Below are positions 10,786 through 23,770 of a stretch of 64,000 bases of DNA, one piece after another (within the stretch, counting starts at the first letter, position 1; each line of letters starts with the position of its first letter). The position numbers were made by a program, and so were the translations under genes. The notes under the pieces are model-generated. The model saw only the letters and a list, made by a program, of their open reading frames with translations, searched no databases and was not told the origin of the DNA. Source of the stretch: Cunninghamia lanceolata (lineage: Eukaryota > Streptophyta > Pinopsida > Cupressales > Cupressaceae). The stretch lies in contig BSBN01000809.1 in the NCBI GenBank assembly GCA_027924645.1, positions 49,506,001 through 49,570,000 of the forward strand, in the 5' to 3' direction.

Positions 10786-11960
10786 CTATTGTTCTTCTCC
10801 AAATTTTGATGAAGCTACACTTGCCACACTCTCCTCCTCAGCTTGCGCTATATGGAACTCTAGTTTATTTTCCTTTTCCACTGCTCTATTGTACTTGAGG
10901 ACATTCAAATGCCTGGAAACATATTCCACTAAATCCTCTTCCTCTTCCTCTTCAAAAATTTCCTTTTCCTCTGAGCTAATCACCATTTCCTCTACCTCCT
11001 TGGGTACTAGTCTGATAAGTGTCTACTTCTCCTTGCTTATCTTGATAACCACGTCTAGGATTTGAATGCCCTCTTCATCTTGAGGATTTACCTCTTCCCC
11101 TAGAACTATTCTGTCTTCTAGAGATATTTTCCTCTTCCTTCAACATAAATTGATAGGCTTCTTCTACATTGGTAATTCTAACCATGCTAATTTCATCTTA
11201 GATGGAATAATGCAATCCATTTACATACCTAGAGACCTTCTCGGCATCATCTTCAATGTGACCAGCTCTGATGTTCAATCTATAAAACTCCTCTATGTAG
11301 TCTTGCACACTTTTCTCCTTCTATTTGAGGTTCTGTAACTTCTTGAACATGGTGATCTAATGGTCTACTAGTAAGAACTTGGCCTTCAACTTAGTTACCA
11401 TCCTCTCCTAGATTTTAATCTTCTCCTTTCCTTTTCTTTATCTCTCAATTTGCACATGATCCCACCATAGAGATGTATGTCCCTTCAGCTTTGTAGTTGC
11501 AAGCTTTACCCTCTTAGGGTCTTTAATGAATTCCAACTCAAAATACATATCTACCTCTGAAATCCAGTCTATCAACTCATCTGGATTTAGATTACCACTA
11601 TAACTGGGTAGTTCTACATGGGTTTTACTAGCAATTTTTGTCATTACACTTAGGAACCTTCTCTCATGTTCATCTCCACCTTCTTTTTCTTCTTTCTCAC
11701 TGACTTCTTCCTCATTATCACTCACATCCTCTATAGGTACTCTTCTGTGTTATGTTATCTCCATTGCATCCATTCTAGTTATGATGCATCTTAGCATCTC
11801 TACCAGTGCTGCATCTCTAGCTCTTGGAGCGGCTCCTCTTCTACCTCTTGCTCAGTGTGCCATGATTGCAGGGCCTCTGCAATTGCAGGTTTTCCTTTTT
11901 TCACTCTTCCTACAACAATCTCCTCAAGGTCCCTTGCACAACACTTCCATAGTCTCAAGG
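10786..11960 (-). pseudogene. Chromovirus gag
   Basis: A 95-codon open piece at 11725-11438 carries an acidic N-terminus, then V-E-L-P-S-Y-S-G-N-L-N-P-D-E-L-I-D-W and G-H-T-S-L-W-W-D. This is the typical retrotransposon gag pattern (P-x-F-x-G ... W ... A-x-x-W-W). Downstream, with stops, come Y-I-E-E-F-Y-R-L, an Arg/Gly-rich stretch and a broken zinc knuckle ending A-F-E-C-P near 10940. An acidic tail follows (10986-10786). It is in a different frame from RT. Confidence 0.85.
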
Positions 11961-11974
11961 AATTAAAAAATTAA

Positions 11975-11986
11975 GCTCTAATACCA
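11975..11986 (-). other. Primer-binding site (initiator Met tRNA)
   Basis: The minus strand reads TGGTATTAGAGC just inside the right LTR. The usual plant tRNA-iMet primer site is TGGTATCAGAGC, so one C-to-T change is present. It fixes the element's orientation. Confidence 0.85.
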
Positions 11987-11989
11987 ACT

Positions 11990-13138
11990 TGGTGTAGGTC
12001 AAAGTCCAGGGGTCTTGATAGACTACTAAACCAGGCAACAAAATAAAACAACACACAATAATAAAATAGAAATCTCTTTATTCATATGCAACTGGAGTTT
12101 ATAGCAGGAGTAAAATGACATTACAATTGGCCTTTCAATTCATACATACACTGGCATTAAGCCTTACAATCATTCAAATAGTGATTTAGATCGGCCATTC
12201 CAATCTTCACATGAAATCCTCTTCATAAAACTAAAACTATTGATCTGGTAAAAGAAGTCTTCTTTTAACATGAAAATCCTCTATTTAAATGTAGAAGAGG
12301 CGACCACCACACATCCTGACATGAAGGGACACATGTCACTCCTCTATTGGCTCTCTTGATGAGCTCCACAGGTGGTTATAACTCTTTTTGTCATTTCTGG
12401 GCATATTTTGGTAGTTCAGTGGAAATTTGAGGGTCATCAAGATATGGCGGAGGAAACCGGGTCATTGACATATGTGGGGAAATCTGGGTCATCAGGATAT
12501 ATGCACTTGACTAGAAGAGTCTCACTGATGGAAAAGTTCCATTGGAAACAGGTTGAGAGGAGAAAAGCAGGATCCTGAGGGGTATCGAGATATGTGAAGG
12601 TTCAAAGGGATATGTGATATATCTGATTGGGGTAGAAGTCTCACAAATCTGAATGAAGTGCAAAGGTCTGCAAAGCACATAGTAACTTGTCAGGCAGCAG
12701 AAGGTTTAAGTTAGTAGGGATATGAAGGGCAAAGGGATGTATCCGATAGGAGCCGAAAGACCTACACATTCAGATATAGATCGAAGTCCCACAAAACTTA
12801 TCCTAGTGGAGATTTTATGCCTAGAAGGACTTAGCGGGAGTTTGGAGCCATCTAGGACAAACTAAAGGTCACGCATATTCAGGCATAGGCAAAAGTCTTG
12901 CATTTGCATTTAACTTGTCCAAATTAGCTTGGATCTTCACCAAATTTAAAATATAGACACCCATTTGGCTCTTCATCAAGATGAAATCATCACTTGGTCA
13001 TGAACCAACTAGAATTTCTTCAAAATTTGATCATCAACTCCTGCAACAAAAATAAAAAGGAAAACAAATGAACAAGAAAGAAAAGAAATCTTTTTGGTTG
13101 ATGTAGGATCGCTCTGGCACTCGGATGCTCCTGCATCA
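11990..13138 (-). repeat. Chromovirus 5' LTR
   Basis: Partner of 6156-7290. Plus-strand ends are TGGTGTAGG and CTGCATCA, giving the inverted terminal match TGRTGYAGG. It is followed by the target duplication at 13139. Confidence 0.93.
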
Positions 13139-13143
13139 GCTCT
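13139..13143. repeat. Target-site duplication GCTCT (right)
   Basis: Matches 6151-6155 exactly. Confidence 0.85.
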
Positions 13144-14480
13144 TGTACTACCTGTTGTAATATCTATCAAGTCTAAAAGTAGGGGGAAAGGGGTTCTTAT
13201 GAAACACTTAGGATCTTATCTTGGTCAACATCCTAGGAAGCATGCTTCAACATAAAGTATTTGCAAATAGGTAGTTGTGTGGCCCTAAGGTGTTGGTGCA
13301 ACAATAGAGACAGGTCTATGCAACAATTATGGAGGATTTTGTAAAGAGGAAAGTCATGTGTGCAAGTATTAAGAGTGTTAACAAACATTCCATTTTTAAA
13401 ATCTCACTTAAATAAGCATGGTTAGGGATAATATGATTGTTAGGAATAAATTATGGTTAGGGTTTAGGGAGAAGGAAGGCATTCAATGAGAAAAATTAAT
13501 TTGAAGATGTGAAATACTTCTGCATGTAGTAATGTTTAGGTGGACACTAAATTGTCATTGTAATGTCTCAAATGGCACACATTTGTGAACAAGGGTGGAA
13601 TGTGGTTCTTGTCTAGAGCGAGGGGTCATGTTTGGCTAGGATAAGGTATTTAGGAGTAAATCATGCTTCAAGAGAGTCAAAATTAATCTAAGTCATACTT
13701 ATTATAAACGGACACTAAATTGAATATAAAACGAGGTAGGAAAATGTTAAATATACACTTTTTATTTATTGATTAAATTTATAAATTATTTGTAATTAAA
13801 ATTTTATATTAAATAAAAAATAGTCATGTAAATTCTTAAAAATATATATTATATATAAACCGTTATAAATTATATATAATAAATATATGGTTTTCATCTT
13901 AAATATATTTTTGAATTTTTAGACCCTTTTATTCATTAAAACTTAATAATGCAAACTTAATTTTTAATTAAAACTTTATACTCCATCACATTAAAAATTA
14001 TAACCCATACAATATAACTAAACCACAAACTTAATATTACAGAAAAGAAGAATGTTTTAGTCCAAAAATAAATTAAAAGTAATGAGATTAAATTTATACT
14101 ATTGATTTTTTTTTAAAAAAATAAAATGTCTTAATTCTAAAGATAGAAAGTAATGTTAGTTTTTATTGTTGATTTTAAAATTAAACAAGTGTGTGTTGTA
14201 ATAACAGTATGTGTTTTGTAGTTGAAATTATTTTCTTAAATTAAATATTTGTTTAATATTGATGTGGAACTGATTTATTAATACTCTTCATGAATTGATT
14301 AGTTGATTTTGAGTTTGATTTAATATTTGTTTGGTTTGTATTAGAGAATGTAGAAAATGTGAATTTTAGTCTAATATTACTACTCTTGAGTCTCTTTTTC
14401 ATTTATTATAGTATTTTACTACTCTCTTTTTCATTTATTATAACATTTTACTACTTGCTATTATTAGATGACACACACAT
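13144..14480. other. No gene; AT-rich intergenic DNA
   Basis: AT content rises strongly from about 13740. No ORF above 60 codons and no element boundary are seen. Confidence 0.6.
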
Positions 14481-14766
14481 CAATATTTCATTTTACTATG
14501 TTTTAATAATTGTTATTATAAAATAGCATTAATTATATTATTTTATAGATATTTAAAATATGAATATTATAATTACAATGAAGAAAAATTAAATAATATT
14601 ATAATTAATGTATAAAATGAATAGTAATATTCATATTAATATGATTATTTAAATTTTGTTTTCTTGTAATTATAATATTGATATTTTAAATATCAATAAA
14701 ATAATATAATTAATATTATTTTTATAATAAAATTTTATTATACCATAGTAAAATGAAATATTCATA
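14481..14766. mobile_element. Fold-back (MITE-like) inverted repeat
   Basis: Arms of about 118 bp (14481-14597 and 14644-14766) are reverse complements with few mismatches. Both contain CAATATTTCATTTTACTATG-like ends, a TTATAAAA block and TTATAATTACAA. The spacer is about 46 bp. The pairing is much longer than expected even in AT-rich DNA. No clear target duplication and no coding capacity. Related single arms or ends lie at 15463, 15554 and 15788. Confidence 0.7.
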
Positions 14767-15462
14767 TATATTTGTTTATAAAAATTAAATATTAATATAT
14801 TATAGTGAAGGAAATATTAATTCAAGGAGCTGAAATTTATCAAATCCATAATGTCTCTGGTCTATGAAGTAAAAAAATTAATGGACACTCAAAAATGAAT
14901 TTCAAAATGATAATATGCCCCATCCTAATATATTAAGAAAAATACTTTTTCTAATGAAAACTTAAATTTTGAATAATATGGAATATTTATGATAATATGG
15001 AATATTTATGCCATGAAATCTTAGAATATTTATACCATGAAAGAATATGTGAGAAAAACATGGGATAACTATACTATGAAGTCTATCACCCTATGTTGGA
15101 AAAGGAACACAATAATGTATGCCCTGTAACCTGCTAGAGCTTCAATAAAATGTTTTACTTGTTATTCATCTATCTTCATTTTAAATTTTTTTCTCCTCTA
15201 AAACAGGGGGTGTTTGATTTTTCAATGAGATTGTCTTGTGGCAAAACAAAGTCATAAATAAATATTATTTCTTCTACACTTGTATTCTTAGCTCTCTATT
15301 CATAACAATTTGTTTTAAATAATCCGATAATGTCAAAAAGATAATTGACTTTAAACCATTTTGTTCTTACTCAAAAACATAGCTTAAAAAATACCTCCTT
15401 CATCTTCTTTTGTTTTGTTTGATTGTTTCCATAGGTCTCATTTCCATGCAAATATTTTATTA

Positions 15463-15860
15463 CAATATTTGTTTTTACTATAACAATACCAAACTAATGT
15501 CAAAATAAAACAATTATATCTTTCATAAATCTCATTTTCATTTATTTTATTAACAATATTTCATTTTACTATAATATAACATAAATATAAATACATTATA
15601 AATTTATATAATCAACAATTTAATATAAAATTTCTTATTAATATATATATAGATAGATAATGAATAAAAATTAAATAATTTTGATAAGGCTGAATATTAT
15701 ATTAATATGAATACTACATACTAAAATAAATTAATATTTAGATTGCTATAATATATTAATATTGAATATATTTACACCAATATATATCAATATTTTATTT
15801 TACTATGTTTCAATTATATTATTCTATAGATATTAATAAGAATATTACACAATATAATAT
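15463..15860. repeat. Diverged copies of the fold-back arm
   Basis: The end motif CAATATTTxxTTTTACTAT recurs at about 15463, 15554 and 15788. The last copy continues through AATTATATTATTCTATAGATATT, matching the 14481 arm with an internal deletion of about 26 bp. Confidence 0.5.
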
Positions 15861-15894
15861 AATCAATAATTTAATATAAGTATTATTATTAATT

Positions 15895-16490
15895 ATGCGG
15901 AGAGGCATTCTACAGTCATATGAGGGTGGAGATGAGAGCACTCATTTTTTCTATCTAATTATATAGCAAAAATAAATAAAAATAAAAACCAAAAAAGAAA
16001 TTGGAATAAATAAAAAATAAAAATAAATTGGAAAAAATAAAAAATAAAAACCAAAAAAGAAATTGGAAACCTTGAAGGAAAAAAAGGTGCAAAAAATCAC
16101 AAAAACTAAAGAAATTGAAAAAATTAAAAAGCAAAAAGCAAAAAAGAAATTAGAAAGTTGGAAAAAAAAGTGGAGAAATAAAAAAAACTATGAAAACTCT
16201 AAAAAACAGGCAAAATTAAAATTAAAATTAAAAAAAATTAGAGAAAAGCACAAAAGCTATAGAAAATACAAAAAAGTACAACCAAAACAAGAAGATATTT
16301 CTCGTATAATGTAGATATATTTTTTAAAATATAAATATACTAGTTATGTCGAGAGGCACTTACACTCATATCAGTCATATCAGGGTGGAGATGAGAGCAC
16401 TCATTTTTTCTATGTAAATATATAGCAAAAATAAATAAAAAGAAATTGGAATAAATAAAAAATAAAAACCAAAAAAGAAATTGGAAACAA
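15895..16490. repeat. Duplicated A-rich block with GAGAGGCA...ACTCATTTTTTCTAT core
   Basis: Two copies, starting at about 15895 and 16346, share ATG(C/T)(G/C)GAGAGGCA, then GGGTGGAGATGAGAGCACTC and a tail of AAAAATAAA/CCAAAAAAGAAATTGG units. The spacer between them is the same A-rich unit decayed. An 83-codon Lys-rich open frame at 16063-16314 falls in this tract and is an effect of base composition, not a gene. Confidence 0.7.
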
Positions 16491-16499
16491 GACTGTTAA

Positions 16500-18058
16500 A
16501 TGTATTTGATTTTTTTTTTAATGTAAAAAAGATGTTCACTTAGATTTTACACTTATAAAATATTATGAATCCTTTCTTTAGGTAGAAGATTATAATTTCT
16601 ATTTTTTATTAATTGACATTGAAATGCATGTTATAGGAAAAATTTCAATTTATATATTTTAATGTTTTGATTGTCTATTATTCTATCAAATAATTAAAAA
16701 AGACTTGCATACAATCTAAATTACTTCTTGTTGCTTAGATTGGATGCTTTCAATTCACAAGACGATTTTAGTCAAGATTATTATCTAGTTTCATTATGAA
16801 TTAAGAAGTTGGTAAACAAACACACTAATCTTATATTTTTAAGCAATAACATTTGTTATGTGATGTGGCAACTTTTACATCAATTAATTATTTCTTTACA
16901 ACACAAGTGTGAATTAGTTCTTATTTTACAAATTTGTTGAGAATTCAATCCCTAATATAGTTGATCAATAGATTGAGATATTAGAACACCTTAAGCTTAT
17001 GTGATTAAATACAATTGTGTTTGTTATGCAATTCAATTAAGCAACACTAAAGGAAGGACATGAAGAATACACAAGTCATAAATACACATGAGACAAATTT
17101 GTGGGAAACCCTTACAAGAAAAAACACAATAGCAAAAGGATAGTCCCAATTGTATTCATAGGAAAAGTTACATCCAATACAATAATTTTCTCTTGTAGAA
17201 TCTCAATATACAAGCTCACAAAAGATTTACCACACCTTCAAGCAATCAACATTCAACCAACTGAACCTTATTCCATCCATATGAATAGATAGATATAGTC
17301 ATTTTCATGGAATACCAATTGTCTAACTATCTAACTATTATGTAGAATATCAACAATCACACAACTATCTCATTATCATACCATGACATAAGTGTTTTTC
17401 ACATTACATGAAACATCACTTCTCCATATGGATGATCACAACACATAGTAAACTATTGCCACTCACACATGGTCAAAGGTTGTTGACCAACTTCACTTGA
17501 ACCACACATGTCTTCATGTACTACAACCAAATACTATCCATGGCTTGCGGTAGGAATGACAAACACCTAATTACTTCTAGCTGCTTGCAGTGCCTCTAAG
17601 TAACTCCTAAAATATTACCATGCTCCTAACCATCACTACATATATTTCAATAGTGTCACAAGTGTACTTGCACTATCAAAGACACAATAATGATATACAA
17701 TTATCTAGTTGTGAGTTCTCTTCCAAATGCCTTACAATTGGGAACATAGCAACACTAGACTTAGACAAGTCTACATGCTAAACTACAACATATAAAACTC
17801 ATTCCAATTTACTATAGCTTACCATGGCTAACTCTGTAGTTGTTTACTAGTCTATGTACAAACACTTAAACATGAACTTAGAACAAGTTCATCAACTTCT
17901 CTCACTAGGAACCTTAACAAGAATTCTCTATAGGTAAATGAATCACCAAAGTTCTAGTGCAGACCTAGACTAGGGGGTTATATTAAAAACAACCCAATCT
18001 AGTAGCCCTAAAATACTAATCAATACATTCAACATAAATTGGAGGCAAAACTAATTAA
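16500..18058. other. No supported gene
   Basis: A 63-codon plus frame at 17101-17292 has no recognisable domain. GGGAAACCCTTACAAGAAAA near 17102 is reminiscent of LTR-element non-coding sequence, but no partner copy or primer site was found. Confidence 0.45.
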
Positions 18059-18488
18059 TGTATTCTTGGAATTGTAAGTTTTTGTAATGTTAATTAATGA
18101 TTTCTATTAAGCATGTATATTTTTCACCTTATTCTGTGATGATACTGACAAACTTATATGTCACATTAATATAAAATGAGCTGTAATTTTTCTGTAACTG
18201 AATCTTTCTGGAATTGTCGGGTTACTGTGAGTTGCTAGATTGATAGAGGATGATATCTGGGAAAGTCTAATGGGCTGATCCTAAATTTGACAACTAAGGT
18301 AATAAAATTAAATGATATTTCTGTTTTATATGAATTTAATGATTGAGATGAATGTTTGCAAGTGATAAGTTGATAGAAATCTATTGTCTAAATGTGGAGT
18401 TAATCTTGAGTGGGGAAAGAATGGTGGATACCTCTTTGGGGTATTATCATGGAGATTGGTGTTGGTGCTGTGACTGATGTAGTTGATG

Positions 18489-18800
18489 GGAGTTTGTAAA
18501 ATGGGGAGTGAAAAATATGTTTTTGGGAGTCATTGTTTTATGGGAGCTATATTTTTATGAGAGTTATGGGAGTTATTATTTATGGGAGTTCTGGGAGTTA
18601 TTGTTTTATGAGAGATATTGTTGTTGGGAGATATTGTTGTTATTGTTTATGGGAGACATTGTTGCTATTATTTATGGGAGATATTGTTGGTACTATAGGA
18701 GTTATTGTTTTATGGGAGCTATTGTGTGTGTTACATTGATATAAAGGGAGCTACGTGCGAAAGGGGGCTATGTGCGAAAGGGAGCTACAGGGATCTATAC
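18489..18800 (+). repeat. GGGAG(C/T)TATTGTTxT degenerate tandem repeat, copy A
   Basis: About 15 imperfect units of GGGAG(C/T/A)TAT(T) spaced 12-25 bp apart. Overlapping open frames of 68-78 codons rich in Tyr, Gly and Trp arise from the repeat itself. The partner array is at 23487-23770. Confidence 0.75.
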
Positions 18801-20673
18801 CCTTTGGGGAATCTTGTTTATACTAGGAAATGTATGGTGGCATCCTTGAGAGGACCCTAAGACTATCTTTCCTAATTAGTTATTTGGCAGTATGGTATGG
18901 ATGATATTAGCTCTATTGGAGGTGAGATTATATGGTGTTATGTTACTAGGATATTAGCACAATGATTCTACATAGCATAGTTATTCATTTATTGGTTATT
19001 TGGCTCCATGGCACTATGGATTACTTAGTGATATATTAGAGATGTCCTCCTTGTTATATCCATTCTCGATGAGCCTTGTGGTGTGAGTCATGTAATGTCT
19101 TTATGATGAGTATAGTTGATACATGTGAGAATGGTCTTCATCATGTGTTTCACTTAGAAGAGGTATGTGAAGTGAAAAACATTTTTTTTTAATAATGTGT
19201 TATATGTGGAGTTAAGTCTATGTGATATGTGTGTCATTGAGCATTGTCTAGAATTAGGTGTTAGAAATTATTGACTAGAACAGGATATGGTGACTTGATT
19301 CAATTCCTTAGTTATAAATTGATATCTTCATGATAGTAGATATGAATTAAGGACATATTTAGCTGTCTAAAATAAGGTATGTGGATTTTCTTGCATTGAT
19401 GTGACTTAACATAATATGGTTGTTTATTGTTATATGATGTGGTTTGGGAGCTACGATTTGGGAGTTATGTTGTGAATTGGGAGCTACGGTAAGGGAGTTA
19501 TAGAGACCTATGCCCCTTTGGGGACATTCATGATGTTGGTGTTGCTGTTGTAATGGGGGTTAGGTTGATGGAATGGTGTTGTGGGAGTTTGTGATATAGG
19601 AGTTACACTTATGAAATGGGAGTTACATTTGTGAGAAGGGAGTTTTCTAAATTGTTATTTTTTCAGCTACAAAATTTATTGGAAAGATAATGTTTGTGAT
19701 TACATTTGGTATATGAGAATTATGATATGATAATCTATTATGGAGCTCCATGTGGTTTGAGACCACCACATTCCCCTCCTCCCTTTAGGTGACTCGTTTG
19801 AAGTCACGTGGTGGTTGTGATGTTAAGTTTTGTGAAGATATTTGAAAATTTTATTTGGTTATTTTATTTTCTTAATTGAGCCAGCAGTTTTAAAATTTCT
19901 TTAAGATATTTGTTTGATTGTCCTTTTGCCTCAAGGACTACTCTATTAAGGTTTTTGGTTTTGAATTAAACTATTTTTTTTCGCTATCTAATTTGTTTTC
20001 ATATAAAGTTGATTTTATTTGAAATGTTTACTCATTATAAACTTTATATTGAGGCTTTATCAATGTTTGTTGTTGTTGGCTTGTGTGGAGAAATGTGAAT
20101 TGTGTAGATTACCATACCCAAGAGAGGTCCCTGGCAGATTGTATAGGGGAGTAGATGGCCTGGGGAATGTTTATTGTGAAATTGTGTAATATTTAGGGTT
20201 CTATTTGGCACTAATCATCCTCATTGGAAGTATAAATGATGTATTATGTACAGAATTGATATCTGTGATGATTAAATGTTAAGAGTTGTTATGAAAGAAT
20301 ATGTTGCAATGAATTTGATTAGCAGTAATATAATGATGATATAAAGATGCTTCTTGGTTAAGTAATGATGTTGTTGATTTTACAGAGTTCTAATGGGTAG
20401 AATGGTATACCCGAAATTTGAATGATAGAGTTGATAATTCTTGTTGTTTCTAGTAACTGTAGAAATTGCTTATGGACAAAAGATGATTTAGTGAGTTATG
20501 GTTTCTATTGCACTTTGTATTGTGTTTGATTTCTAAATGGAGCATTGTCGTATCGTTTACTTTGTTTTAACAATGTATAGATGAATTCTTCCGATGAAAT
20601 CTAACTTGTGTTGGATGTGGTTAAGTTAGGAAATATTCATTCCTCTTGATGACTTCCAGGAGGAAGTCCATTC

Positions 20674-20687
20674 TTAGGGGGGAAGAA
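20674..20687 (+). other. Polypurine tract of array, copy A
   Basis: TTAGGGGGGAAGAA abuts the LTR start, which here reads CGTAAGG instead of TGTAAGG. Confidence 0.75.
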
Positions 20688-22885
20688 CGTAAGGATACGT
20701 GAACCCTATTTATTAATTATGATATTTTATTGAGAATAATTAATCAACTGCTTTGTTTAAAAATAATTATTTAGATGATTTAATATTGTTTTCAAAAGAA
20801 AATCATTCATTGTCATTTTATGCTTTTATATTTACATATTTTATAAAGAATTCTTTTATTCTATGCCACTTCCAAGAAATGGAAATTATGTAATTCAAGA
20901 GAGAATCTTATTAATTAAATTATGTTTTAAAATTATTCTAATCTATTTTTTTAGTTTATGAGAAAATGGGTGTCCAGATTGGCATATGAAGAGTCATGTT
21001 GTTCGGTTTTAAAAGATCAAGAAATATATGAGGTGAGAAAAGAAAGATACATTCGAAAAATAAAAAATATTGATATGACAGGGAATAAAATGGATGACTC
21101 TGGTTTTTTGAGAAGAAAATCTTTGGGGAAAAATGGATGTGAGCTGGGAAATTTTGGTGAAGATTGTATAGCAGTATAATTCTGGGTATGTGTTGAGTTA
21201 TGGAATTGATTTGTTCTTTGAAATAAATTTCTGTTATATGCAAGCTTTATGTTATTTTGTGAATTCTCATCTGCATATTCCGTTCATTTTTTTAAAATTA
21301 CTTAGGGATCACTTTATTGAAACCAATCTCCAATCATATATCAGGATGTTAATTCAACCAGTCTGAAGATTCTAAGCCCTAGTCTGTTGAGTCGGCAATA
21401 ACTTTATTTTTATGAACTAAGTTTCTCTAAATTTTTTATAAAAGGCACGCCACCCAGTCATTGAAATCATATCCAGAAAATAACCTTACCCAGTTTGTCG
21501 TTATGGAGATATGTAATGTTTAGTGACTGTGACCCATTTCGTCTCTATTAAAATAGTTTGTTGCGTCACCAATAACTCTATATTTTTGAACTGTGTTTCT
21601 CTATAATTTTTATATAAGGTGCGCCACTTAGTTATGTAAATCATATCCAAAATTTAGCATTACCTAGTTTGTCAATTTGGATATGTGTATCAATTAGTGA
21701 CGGTCATTTCTACGCCCTCTTTGTTGTTGCTATTAAATCTGCAAATCCTTGACTCTTTCCCTCTAAAACCTAACATATCCTTGATGCTTGAATTCTTCTC
21801 AGGACAATAGTTGTTCAGGTTAAAACATTCATCATTGGAAATATATATATAATTCAATCTCTTTTAAAACTTATTGTGTTAGATACACAACATAGCTACT
21901 ATTGTGCTAGTTGAGAAATACATGAATGGTCTCATATCATGATTATATAATACTTGGGATTGTAGAAATAACTATATTATCTTTCTCTAGCATATATTAT
22001 GTGGAAATACTGAAATTGATAAGACTAGCATTGTGTTAGCTTTGAACCATATTTTGTTTGAAGTGAAATAGCAAATCTAATTTCTATGGTAGTGTCTAAA
22101 TTGTATGAAACAACATCCGAGATGAAGTTTATCTATTTTAACACTAGTTGAGATTGGTCTTCATTGTATATATATGAAATAGCATGCATCTTTAGAAGTT
22201 GAGTAAAAACATTGTCTATTTTCTGCATTTTGTTTGATGTGTTGAGATAGAGAATGGTTGGAATGTTTTTGTTGTTATAACTTCCTTATTTTACCTTGTA
22301 GGGGTTACTGATAAATATTGTGTGTACTCTCTAGAACTTGAAAGATTCTCTAGAAAATATTATGTGATAAACTAGCTTCCTTATGATTTATTGTATCTAA
22401 GTCAACCTTATGGTTGTAAGACTAGTTGCTTCGAACTATGAAGTCTCTGCGCTATGCGTACATAGGCAAGGCTATCATGAGCCCTCGAGACATTAGGTCG
22501 ACCCCTTAGGGCCTTAGTCTCGTTATCTTGTACATTGATATCTGCTATGTATATCTATTGACTATGTGGAACTACTATTTGCATTTAGTGTGCAGATCCA
22601 AGTTTGTTAATTGTGCAGGATACTGAAGCTGAGGAAGTAATTTCCCACTTTGCGAGTGGATGATTATATGACATTTACTATAATTGTGTATAATTGTATA
22701 AAAATGTTTATATCTTAAATTTTCAATTAAATGAATGATACTAAACTTATGTTTAATCGAAATGTGTATTTTATTAAGTTTCAACAAGTGAATATTCTCC
22801 TATCATCGTATTATATTTTCATTATTTCTTACTAAATTAATTTATTATTATTAATTATTGACAATTTTCATGGGTAGGCATTACA
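20688..22885 (+). repeat. Array LTR, copy A
   Basis: It runs from CGTAAGGATAC to GGCATTACA and aligns with 25665-27891. It is flanked by a polypurine tract on the left and a tRNA-iMet primer site on the right. Confidence 0.78.
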
Positions 22886-22886
22886 T

Positions 22887-22898
22887 AGGTATCAGAGC
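22887..22898 (+). other. Primer-binding site in array
   Basis: AGGTATCAGAGC, one base from the usual TGGTATCAGAGC, starts one base after the LTR terminus at 22885. Confidence 0.82.
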
Positions 22899-23486
22899 AC
22901 CAGGTTGCAACACTTGGGAGCTTTGGGGTAAAAGTGTTAGTAACGTAAACCTATTTTTTTGGGTCTCGCCATGGTAAGTAGAGGTAAATTTTGGTTGATT
23001 AACTATATGAAATGAATGTCTAGTAAATCATTTTCAATATATATACATGTATGAACATGGATGTATTCTTGGAATTGTAAGTTTATGTAATGTTAATTAA
23101 TGATTTCTCTTAAGCATGTATATTTTTCACCTTATTCTATGATGATACTGACAAACTTGTGTGTGTCACATTAATATAAAAGGAGCTGTAGTTTTTCTTA
23201 ACTGAATCTTTCTAGAATTGTTGGGTTACTGTGAGTTGCTGGATTGATAGAGGATGATATGTGAGAAAGTCTCATCGGATGATCCTAACTTGGACAACCA
23301 AGGTAAGAAAATTAAATGTTATTTCTGTTTTATATGAATTTTATGATTGAGATGAATGTTTGCAAGTGATAAGTTGATATAAATCTATTGTCTAAATGTG
23401 GAGTTAATCTTGAGTGGAGAAAGAATGGTGGATACCTCTTTGGGGTATTATCATGGAGATTGGTGTTGGTGCTATAACTAATGTAG

Positions 23487-23770
23487 TTGATGGGAGTTGG
23501 TGAAATGGGGAGTGAAAAATATGTTTTGGGGAGCTATTGTTTTATGGGAGCTATATTTTTATGGGAGTTCTGGGAGTTATTATTTATGGGAGTTATGGGA
23601 GTTATTTTCTTATGGGAGATATTGTTGTTGGGAGATATTGTTGTTATTGTTTATGTGAGATACTGTTGCTATTGTTTATGAGAGATATTGTTGGTGTTAT
23701 GGGAGTTACTGTTTATGGGAGCTATTGTGTGTGTTACATTGATATAAAGGGAGCTACAGGGATCTATACC
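23487..23770 (+). repeat. GGGAG(C/T)TATTGTTxT degenerate tandem repeat, copy B
   Basis: Same repeat as 18489-18800, with somewhat different unit number and phase. Confidence 0.75.

Larger units (their letters stand above)
6156..13138 (-). mobile_element. Ty3/gypsy chromovirus, complete but decayed
   Basis: A 6983-bp element read on the minus strand. It has LTRs at 6156-7290 and 11990-13138, TSD GCTCT, an initiator-Met primer site next to the right (5') LTR, and the order gag, protease, RT, RNase H, integrase, chromodomain. RT before integrase and a chromodomain after it place it among the chromoviruses. I do not assign a lineage. By eye, about 18 differences occur in the first 175 aligned LTR bases, so it is an old insertion. 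Many stops and at least two frame changes leave no functional protein. Confidence 0.95.
18059..20687 (+). repeat. Truncated internal region of the array, copy A
   Basis: Collinear with 23062-25664 but lacking the primer site and first 176 bp. Non-coding. It contains GGGAG(C/T)TA-type repeats at 18489-18800 and 19440-19640. Two extra GTGCGAAAGGGRGCTA units near 18752-18786 are absent from copy B. Confidence 0.75.

Noticed and set aside
14400..15900. Matrix attachment region or centromeric satellite because of extreme AT content
   Set aside because: No regular monomer was seen, and AT content alone is not evidence of either function.
16063..16314. 83-codon Lys-rich ORF
   Set aside because: Follows from an A-rich repeat tract with no codon bias or domain.
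18508..18744. Tyr/Gly/Trp-rich ORFs, also at 23487-23818
   Set aside because: Both arise from GGGAGYTATTGTT repeats; overlapping frames are equally open.
20956..21243. 95-codon minus ORF, with a counterpart at 25933-26220
   Set aside because: Present in both array LTRs, but the opposite strand is also open, the sequence is AT-driven and no motif is seen. Conservation is explained by LTR duplication.
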